A model generated the notes under the pieces. It ran no database searches. It was not told where the DNA came from and worked only from the letters and a program-made list of their open reading frames with translations. Shown piece by piece: positions 58,181-64,000 of a DNA stretch of 64,000 nt (its first letter is position 1; every line of letters begins with the position of its first letter). Both the position numbers and the translations under genes were made by a program. Source of the DNA: JAQTNP01 sp964616145 (GTDB lineage: Bacteria > Patescibacteriota > Minisyncoccia > Minisyncoccales > PEYH01); assembly GCA_964616145.1 (NCBI GenBank), contig CAZTRD010000003.1, positions 1 through 64,000 on the forward strand, in the 5' to 3' direction.

Positions 58181-59551
58181 ATGGATTTTAAATTCCTGGA
58201 AAACAAAGAGGTTTTAATATTGGGCCTTGGCAGAGAAGGGGAGGCGACTTTTAAATTATTAAGAAAAGTATTTCCAGATAAGATATTTTTTATCGCTGAT
58301 CAAACAGAATTTAAAAAATTACCAATTAGATTAAGGAGGCTATCAGAAGCAGATGGTAATGTAATTTTATCCTTGGGTAAAAATTATTTAGAGATAGTAA
58401 AAAATGTCCAAGTTATTTTCAAAACTCCCGGGATTCCGGAAAAAATATTAGCTCCTTATCTAAATGATAAAATTAATGTCCTATCAGAGATAGAAATATT
58501 TTTACAGGAGAAAAAACAAAATTGCATAGGAATTACGGGAACAAAGGGAAAGAGCACTACTTCTTCTTTGATTCATCATATTTTAAAAAATAGCGGCATT
58601 AAATCAAAACTAATTGGAAATATCGGGAAACCCGTCTTTACGTATCTAGAAACAAAAGGCAGGGGGAAATTCGTAATAGAGCTTTCTTCTCATCAATTAA
58701 ATAGAGTAGAAACAAGTCCGCATATCGCCGTATTCTTAAATATATTCAGAGAACATTTGGATTATTACAATAATTTCAATGAATATTTTGAAGCAAAACA
58801 AAACATATTCAAATGGCAGGCGAAAAATGATTATTATATTTACAATAGCGATTTTAAACAATTAAAAGAACTCGCGAAAAAAAGCAATGGTCATTTAATT
58901 TCTTTTGGATTTGAGGGAAAACCAAAAGTTCATTTAAAAGATAACTGGATTTATTATTCAAATCAAAAAATATTAAATAGGGAAGATATATCTCTCAAGG
59001 GCAATCATAATGTTTTAAATACCATGGCGGCGATCGCCGTTGCCAAGATATTGAAGATTCCTAACAAGAAAATAGAAAAAGCAGTTAAAACATTTAAACC
59101 GCTAAAACATAGGATGGAACTATTCGCTACCTATAACGGAGTGAATTTCTACAATGATTCTATCGCCACTATTCCAGAGGCCACGATACAAATGATAAAT
59201 TCAATACCTAATATAAATACCCTTATCCTGGGGGGCCTTGATAGGGGACAGGATTTTCAATCTCTGGCCTTGAAAATAATCCAGAAAAAGATCAGGAATG
59301 TGATACTTTTACCGGAAAATGACAAAAAGATAGCTGAAGCTATTGCCAAAACGAAGGGTAGAAAACCAAAAATATATTTTGCTAGGAATATGAAAGAGGT
59401 AGCTAAAATATCTTTTGCCAATACCAAAGAAGGTGCTTGCGTTTTATCTCCGGCTTCTGCCAGCTATAATCTGTTTAAGAATTTTGAGGATCGGGGAAAT
59501 AGATTTAAAAAGAGTATTAAGAATTTGATAAAAAATGAGCAAAACAGTTAA
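58181..59551 (+). CDS. murD: UDP-N-acetylmuramoylalanine--glutamate ligase
   Basis: 456-aa Mur ligase: N-terminal Rossmann segment LGLGREGEATFKLL, P-loop ITGTKGKSTTSSLIHH, the ELSSHQL segment (ELSSFQL in classical MurD), the FREHLDYYNN segment and C-terminal LKHRMELFATYNGVNFYNDSIATIPEAT. It adds glutamate to UDP-MurNAc-L-Ala. Because a MurL-like epimerase is encoded nearby, this enzyme may be of the MurD2 kind that uses L-Glu; sequence alone does not settle this. It overlaps ftsW by 17 nt. Confidence 0.92.
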   Translation: MDFKFLENKEVLILGLGREGEATFKLLRKVFPDKIFFIADQTEFKKLPIRLRRLSEADGNVILSLGKNYLEIVKNVQVIFKTPGIPEKILAPYLNDKINVLSEIEIFLQEKKQNCIGITGTKGKSTTSSLIHHILKNSGIKSKLIGNIGKPVFTYLETKGRGKFVIELSSHQLNRVETSPHIAVFLNIFREHLDYYNNFNEYFEAKQNIFKWQAKNDYYIYNSDFKQLKELAKKSNGHLISFGFEGKPKVHLKDNWIYYSNQKILNREDISLKGNHNVLNTMAAIAVAKILKIPNKKIEKAVKTFKPLKHRMELFATYNGVNFYNDSIATIPEATIQMINSIPNINTLILGGLDRGQDFQSLALKIIQKKIRNVILLPENDKKIAEAIAKTKGRKPKIYFARNMKEVAKISFANTKEGACVLSPASASYNLFKNFEDRGNRFKKSIKNLIKNEQNS

Positions 59552-60635
59552 AAAAGAAAATCCTGATTTTATTCTGATTATTTCTTCCTTTCTTTTGATA
59601 ATGCTTGGATTTATAGCTTTGGCTAGCGCATCAGGACCTATATCTATTGAGCTTACGGGAAATAGCTTTTATTTCCTAAAGCATCAATTAATTTATGGCC
59701 TTATTCTCGGCCTGATAGCGATGTTTATTTTTTATAAATTGAAACCTGATTTTTTCAGAAAATATTCTTTTATCTTTTTTGCTGCTACTGTATTACTAGC
59801 TTTGGCTGTTTTTCTTCCAAAGATAGGATCTATAGTTTCTGGTGGGAGAAGATGGATAGAAATATTTGGAGTCAGTTTTCAACCATCGGAATTTTTAAAA
59901 CTTGGCTTCATTTTATACTTGTCTGCCTGGGTTCATAAATTTAAAGATTCAAAAGAAAAATTCAAAACTGTATTGATCCCGTTTCTTATTATTTTATTAT
60001 TAGTTTCAACAATTCTAATTCTTCAAAAGGACTTGGGAACTCTAATTATAATCTTTACTATTAGTGTTTTCATATATTTCACTGCCGATACTCCATTTTC
60101 TCATACCGCCATTATTATTGTTTTAGCTCTTCTTGCATTTGTTTACCTTATCTTTTTTGAACAATACAGAGTCAATAGAATGATGGTTTTCTTGAATCCT
60201 GAGCTGGATCCCCAAGGAGCAGGGTATCATATAAAACAAGCGATAATATCTGTGGGATCTGGCGGATTATTCGGCAGAGGTTTAGGATTGGGAGAACAAC
60301 GCTTCGGATTTATCCCAGAACCGACAACTGATTCTATCTTTGCAATTTTTGGAGAGGAAGCTGGATTCGTAGGAACATTTTCTATTGTTTTATTGTTTAT
60401 TGTCTTCGCCTGGAGAAATATTAAGATTGCCAAGGAGCAGAATAATGAATTCTATAGATCTGTAATAATTGGAATAACGACATGGTTCGTAATTCAAGCT
60501 ATAGTTAATATGGGCTCAATGATAGGGATATTGCCGTTAACTGGAATCCCTTTAACCTTTCTAAGCTATGGGGGGTCAGCTCTCTTAAGCGAATTAGCAG
60601 CTTTAGGAATATTATTAAACATATCCAAGAAATAA
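59535..60635 (+). CDS. ftsW: FtsW/RodA-family peptidoglycan glycosyltransferase
   Basis: 366-aa SEDS protein with about ten membrane helices: GFIALASASG, FSGGRRWIE-type segment SGGRRWIEIFGVSFQPSEFLKLG, KDLGTLIII with the catalytic Asp region, GAGYHIKQAIISVGSGGLFGRGLGLGEQRFGFIPEPTTDSIFAIFGEE and GSMIGILPLTGIPLTFLSYGGSALLS. It polymerises lipid II with a class B PBP. FtsW is preferred over RodA because it sits between murD and murG. Confidence 0.93.
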   Translation: MSKTVKKENPDFILIISSFLLIMLGFIALASASGPISIELTGNSFYFLKHQLIYGLILGLIAMFIFYKLKPDFFRKYSFIFFAATVLLALAVFLPKIGSIVSGGRRWIEIFGVSFQPSEFLKLGFILYLSAWVHKFKDSKEKFKTVLIPFLIILLLVSTILILQKDLGTLIIIFTISVFIYFTADTPFSHTAIIIVLALLAFVYLIFFEQYRVNRMMVFLNPELDPQGAGYHIKQAIISVGSGGLFGRGLGLGEQRFGFIPEPTTDSIFAIFGEEAGFVGTFSIVLLFIVFAWRNIKIAKEQNNEFYRSVIIGITTWFVIQAIVNMGSMIGILPLTGIPLTFLSYGGSALLSELAALGILLNISKK

Positions 60636-60639
60636 ACAT

Positions 60640-61770
60640 ATGAAAATTGTATTTACTGGAGGAGGAACTGGCGGGCATATTTTTCCGATAATAGCCATTG
60701 CCAGGGAGTTAAAAACAATTTGTTTCAACAAAAAAGAAAGATTAGAAATGTTTTTTGTTGGCCCCGGGGACAATAATTTAATAAAAACTTTTTCTAAAGA
60801 GAATATTTTTGTAAAAATTATCCCTGCTGGAAAATTAAGAAGATATTTTTCATTAGAAAACATTTCTGATATATTGTTTAAAATTCCTGCTGGAATTTTT
60901 AAAGCAACGATGTTTTTAATAAAAGCCAGGCCGGATATTGTTTTCAGCAAGGGGGGGTTCGGATCATTGCCAGTGGTCTATGCCGCAAAGATATTAAGCA
61001 TACCGGTGATAGTTCATGAATCGGATGCAGCCGTAGGGTTAGCCAACAGAAAAGCATTCAAATCAGCCAAGATTATCATCACCGGCTTTCCTTTATCTGA
61101 TAATTTAATTCCCAAAGAGAAGGCGATATTCTTAGGAAATCCTTTAAGAAAAGAATTGCTGAACGGCAGCAAAGAAGAGGGGATTAAGATATTTAATATT
61201 ACCCAAGAGAAGCCAATTCTTTTGATTTTTGGAGGATCCCAGGGAGCGGTGAGAATAAACAACGCTGTGTTGGAAGCATTGAATAAAATCTTGGATTTAT
61301 TTGAGATAATCCATCAATGCGGAGAAACCAATTATCAAGAAATGAAAAATCAAACAAATATAATATTTCAGCAAAATCCGGAAAAGGAGAAATATTATCA
61401 TTTGTATGGATTCTTAAATGAGGAACAAATGAAGCATGCTTTTAAAATATCAAATTTGATTATCACCAGAGCTGGCGCTGGAATCATTTTTGAGGTCTTG
61501 GCCTGCGGAATTCCAAGCATTTTGATTCCATTGAAAGAATCTGCTCAAGATCATCAGCAAAAAAATGCATACTTTGTCCAAGAAAGGGGAGCGGGGATAG
61601 TAATAGAAGAACAGAATCTAATGCCCAACTATTTGATTGAGAGATTGAAAGGATTTTTCTCTTCCCCTGATCTTTCAAAGCAGATGTCCAAGAAAGCATT
61701 GGAGATATCAATGCCAAATTCCGCCTATCGAATAGCAGACCTTATCATTGACTTTGTAAAGAAAAACTGA
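60640..61770 (+). CDS. murG: UDP-GlcNAc:lipid I N-acetylglucosaminyltransferase
   Basis: 376-aa GT28 glycosyltransferase making lipid II at the inner face of the membrane. N-terminal glycine loop FTGGGTGGHIFPIIAIA, second loop SKGGFGSLPVVYAA, IVHESDAAVGLANR, FGGSQGAVRINNAV and the UDP-GlcNAc-binding ITRAGAGIIFEVLACGIPSILIPLKESAQDHQQKNA. Starts 4 nt after ftsW. Confidence 0.96.
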   Translation: MKIVFTGGGTGGHIFPIIAIARELKTICFNKKERLEMFFVGPGDNNLIKTFSKENIFVKIIPAGKLRRYFSLENISDILFKIPAGIFKATMFLIKARPDIVFSKGGFGSLPVVYAAKILSIPVIVHESDAAVGLANRKAFKSAKIIITGFPLSDNLIPKEKAIFLGNPLRKELLNGSKEEGIKIFNITQEKPILLIFGGSQGAVRINNAVLEALNKILDLFEIIHQCGETNYQEMKNQTNIIFQQNPEKEKYYHLYGFLNEEQMKHAFKISNLIITRAGAGIIFEVLACGIPSILIPLKESAQDHQQKNAYFVQERGAGIVIEEQNLMPNYLIERLKGFFSSPDLSKQMSKKALEISMPNSAYRIADLIIDFVKKN

Positions 61771-61783
61771 TTTAATATATTAT

Positions 61784-63370
61784 ATGGAGGATTTAGATTT
61801 AAAATTTGAAAGTCCTAGAGTAAGAATAGCGCCGTCTCCAACGGGAACTTTGCATATTGGAACAGTAAGATCCGCATTATTTAATTATCTTTTCAGCCAG
61901 AAATATGGCGGCAAATTTATCCTGCGAATAGAGGATACGGATACAGCCAGATCAGAGGAGAAATGGGTAAAAGATATCGTTGATGGATTAAAATGGCTGG
62001 GGATTAGTTGGGATGAAGGTCCGAATCCAGAAAACTCTCAAGAGGATATCGGGGAATTTGGTCCATATCGTCAGATCAAAAGAAAGAAGATATATGCAAA
62101 ATATATTCAAAAACTTTTAGATGAAGGCAAGGCATATTATTGTTTTTGCACAGTTGAAGAATTAGAAGCGCAAAAACAATATTTGATGAGCATAGGAAAG
62201 CCACCGATATATAGTGGTAAATGCAGGGATTTAACCAAAGCTCAGGTAGAAGAAAATTTAAAGAATAAAAAACCATATGTGATTCGTTTAAAAACTCCCA
62301 AAGAGAAAATTGTTTTCGAAGACTTAGTTCATGGAAAAGTAGAAACAGATTCAGAATTATTGGGAGATATTGTGATAGCTAAAGGATTAGATAACCCATT
62401 ATACAATCTAGCTGCAGTAATAGATGATTTTGAAATGCAAATCACTCATGTTATCAGAGGAGAGGATCACATTTCCAATACTCCAAAGCAAATCCTCTTA
62501 TATCAAGCATTGAATCTTAAAATTCCTCAGTTTGCCCATATTCCATTGATTCTAGGATCGGATAGAAGCAAGTTAAGCAAACGCCATGGAGCAGTTTCCG
62601 TGAATCAATATAGGGAGGAAGGATATCTTCCGGAAGCTATAATAAATTTTATTGCTTTTTTGGGCTGGAATCCCGGGGATAATAGGGAAATATATTCTAT
62701 CAATCAATTGATCAAGGATTTTTCATTAAAGAATTGCCATAAATCGGCTGCGGTCTTTAATCCTCAGAAACTATTGTGGCTTAATGGTTTTTACATCCGC
62801 CAAAAAAATCTTACAAAATTAACAGAATTATGTATTCCATATTTAATTAAGGCGGGATTGATTAAAGAAATAAAGGATACGGAAAAATTACCTCCGGTTT
62901 TTGGACAAGAGCCAACAGGACAAAAATATTTGATTTTAGAAACAAAAGAAATGACTGACAGCATAGCAATAGAGAAAATGATTTTATTGTATCAAGAAAG
63001 ATTAAAGATTTTATCTGAAATCGCTGATTTAACAGATTTCTTCTTTAAAAAAGATTTAGATTATAATCCTAAACTATTAAAATGGAAAGATGCAGATAAT
63101 GATATGATATTGAAGGCCTTGAATCTTTTGGAAGAAAAACTTTCTTCTGTTGAAGAATCTGATTGGAGAAAACAAACACTTTTAGATTTAATTGGTCCGG
63201 AAGCAGAAATATTTAAAGATGGTAATAGGGGTTATCTGCTATGGCCCCTAAGAGCTGCTTTGTCTGGAAAAGATGCATCTGCTGGACCATTTGAGATAGC
63301 TGAAGCGCTTGGAAAGGATAAAACAATGGAAAGAATCGTAAAAGCCAAAGAACTAGTTGCCAAGGGTTAG
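61784..63370 (+). CDS. gltX: glutamate--tRNA ligase
   Basis: 528-aa class I synthetase: PSPTGTLHIGTVRSALFNYLF (HIGH type), RIEDTDTARSEEKWV, HVIRGEDHISNTPKQILLY and KLSKRHGAVSV (about residue 264). It is about 60 residues longer than the E. coli enzyme; the C-terminal anticodon part is typical. With a tRNA-Gln in the window and no GlnRS seen, it may also charge tRNA-Gln for the amidotransferase pathway, but this is inference. Starts 13 nt after murG; its ATG is followed by no obvious ribosome-binding site upstream. Confidence 0.95.
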   Translation: MEDLDLKFESPRVRIAPSPTGTLHIGTVRSALFNYLFSQKYGGKFILRIEDTDTARSEEKWVKDIVDGLKWLGISWDEGPNPENSQEDIGEFGPYRQIKRKKIYAKYIQKLLDEGKAYYCFCTVEELEAQKQYLMSIGKPPIYSGKCRDLTKAQVEENLKNKKPYVIRLKTPKEKIVFEDLVHGKVETDSELLGDIVIAKGLDNPLYNLAAVIDDFEMQITHVIRGEDHISNTPKQILLYQALNLKIPQFAHIPLILGSDRSKLSKRHGAVSVNQYREEGYLPEAIINFIAFLGWNPGDNREIYSINQLIKDFSLKNCHKSAAVFNPQKLLWLNGFYIRQKNLTKLTELCIPYLIKAGLIKEIKDTEKLPPVFGQEPTGQKYLILETKEMTDSIAIEKMILLYQERLKILSEIADLTDFFFKKDLDYNPKLLKWKDADNDMILKALNLLEEKLSSVEESDWRKQTLLDLIGPEAEIFKDGNRGYLLWPLRAALSGKDASAGPFEIAEALGKDKTMERIVKAKELVAKG

Positions 63371-63386
63371 ATAATTTTTGTATAAT
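63357..63386 (+). promoter_or_regulatory. sigma70 promoter of the 63394 gene
   Basis: TTGCCA (63357-63362), 18-nt spacer, TATAAT (63381-63386). The ATG is 7 nt further, so the transcript is probably leaderless. Confidence 0.7.
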
Positions 63387-63393
63387 ATATAAT

Positions 63394-63678
63394 ATGGCAA
63401 GAATAAATAAAAAAATATTGGGATTCTCTATATTGCTTTGTATCCTAGGGTTAACCTTGATGCCGGTTTTGGTAAGTGCTAATATTACGTCATCGACCTC
63501 ATCGTTATACGACCTGGATTCGATAGACATCAACAAAGTAGGGGAGAGCTCTAAAAACTTCTTGCAAAAGATGTTTGATAAGATAGAAAATTGGTGGAAT
63601 TCTCAGGGATCAAGTTGGGTAAAAAATATTTATTACAAAATTGTTGCGTTCTTGAATAAGACCGTAGTTATAAAATAG
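63394..63678 (+). CDS. small secreted protein (94 aa)
   Basis: Signal peptide (ILGFSILLCILGLTLMPVLVSA-N, cleavage after about residue 29) followed by a short mature part with an amphipathic Trp/Lys helix (KNFLQKMFDKIENWWNSQG) and a basic end. Unknown family; the amphipathic helix suggests membrane or surface association. Its own leaderless-type promoter precedes it. Confidence 0.65.
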   Translation: MARINKKILGFSILLCILGLTLMPVLVSANITSSTSSLYDLDSIDINKVGESSKNFLQKMFDKIENWWNSQGSSWVKNIYYKIVAFLNKTVVIK

Positions 63679-63765
63679 GCAGGAGAATGCGTCGCAGAAG
63701 TCATCAAATTTAGCGTTTAAAGGCCTTTGTGAGCGATTTTAGACCGAAACACGGGGAAAAGGTCA

Positions 63766-63794
63766 TTGACAGGGGTTTTGCCCCTATATATAAT
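63766..63794 (+). promoter_or_regulatory. consensus sigma70 promoter before the recombinase gene
   Basis: TTGACA (63766-63771), 17-nt spacer, TATAAT (63789-63794). Both boxes are perfect. The spacer holds a small hairpin, GGGG-TTTTG-CCCC. The rest of 63679-63765 shows nothing else. Confidence 0.85.
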
Positions 63795-63837
63795 GAATAT
63801 TGTTACTGAGTATAATAACTCTTACACTCATAAATAC

Positions 63838-64000
63838 ATGCTGAAAAGCCATCTTCCTATAGCAAAACACATACCGTCATTTTTAAATTATTGCGATGAT
63901 AAGGGTCTTTCAGAAAAAACTAATATTAATTATGAATCTTTTTTGAAAAGATTTTTAAAATGGTTGGAAAAAGAAAATAAAAATAATCTACTTCCCCATG
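63838..64000 (+). CDS. Xer-like tyrosine recombinase, N-terminal part (cut by window end)
   Basis: Only the first 54 residues are in the window: a helical core-binding (SAM-like) domain, IPSFLNYCDDKGLSEKTNINYESFLKRFLKWLEKENK, the typical start of XerC/XerD-type recombinases. The catalytic Arg-His-Arg-Tyr domain lies outside. The ATG at 63838 is chosen because an in-frame ATG at 63793 overlaps the -10 box. It may be the chromosome-dimer recombinase or an integrase; this cannot be told here. Confidence 0.7.
   Translation, partial: MLKSHLPIAKHIPSFLNYCDDKGLSEKTNINYESFLKRFLKWLEKENKNNLLPH

Noticed and set aside
1..64000. CRISPR arrays, insertion sequences and transposases
   Set aside because: No regularly spaced direct repeats, no transposase-like ORFs and no terminal inverted repeats around the accessory genes were seen.
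1..64000. Alternative genetic code with UGA as glycine
   Set aside because: Several well-defined genes end in TGA and no conserved domain is interrupted by in-frame TGA, apart from the metK remnant.

Overview
The window is AT-rich bacterial DNA that most resembles a Patescibacteria (candidate phyla radiation, Parcubacteria-like) genome. The assignment rests on gene content and style, not on a search: very tight gene packing with 1-40 nt overlaps, few Shine-Dalgarno sites, several start codons only 7-12 nt behind a -10 box, an aspartyl-tRNA synthetase without the GAD insertion, a MurL-type glutamate epimerase in the wall-gene group, ADP-forming acyl-CoA synthetase, an archaeal-type phosphoglycerate mutase, and no amino-acid biosynthesis. 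UGA is used as a stop, so the SR1/Gracilibacteria code does not apply. Layout: 1-27.2 kb is a variable region, a housekeeping backbone (cysS, dnaX, tRNA-Gln, xseAB, rarA, tgt, truB, a UvrD-type helicase-nuclease) broken up by accessory DNA. The accessory parts are: (i) six visibly GC-richer single-gene cassettes (about 1-880, 13.96-14.60 kb, 18.88-19.98 kb, 22.50-22.89 kb, 26.22-26.85 kb, 26.85-27.20 kb), most with their own promoter, strong ribosome-binding site and hairpin terminator and all encoding orphan proteins; the first is preceded by a run of five hairpins; (ii) a compact defence operon at 4.2-8.6 kb (methyltransferase, BsaWI-like endonuclease, OLD-family ATPase/TOPRIM nuclease, second methyltransferase) running directly into exonuclease VII genes; (iii) a SAM-I (S-box) riboswitch at 10.36-10.47 kb whose likely original target, metK, survives only as a decayed fragment at 10.96-11.15 kb, with an unrecognised intact gene now lying behind the switch; (iv) a second, truncated copy of the first 34 codons of rarA at 13.77 kb, bracketing a 2.6-kb segment with a cassette, a radical SAM gene and an orphan ParA; (v) a RelBE-type toxin-antitoxin pair. 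From 27.2 to 47.7 kb lies a dense housekeeping block: RecB-like nuclease, HD hydrolase, endonuclease Q, FtsZ, a GalU-like protein, thioredoxin reductase, enolase, phosphoglycerate mutase, a DsbA-like protein and glutaredoxin, both subunits of ADP-forming acyl-CoA synthetase, PEP synthase, and TrpRS, ValRS and AspRS. Enolase, ApgM, PEP synthase and the acyl-CoA synthetase would form the lower end of a fermentative route from 2-phosphoglycerate towards acetate with ATP made by substrate-level phosphorylation (the pyruvate-oxidising step is not here). From 47.7 to 63.4 kb lies a cell-envelope block: D,D-carboxypeptidase, MraY, MurL, an O-antigen-ligase-like protein with TPRs, four secreted or membrane-anchored surface proteins, then MurD, FtsW and MurG, ending in GltX. 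One surface-protein gene is in frame with a proper signal peptide only if an A10 tract is slipped by one base. The window ends inside a Xer-like recombinase gene with a textbook sigma70 promoter.
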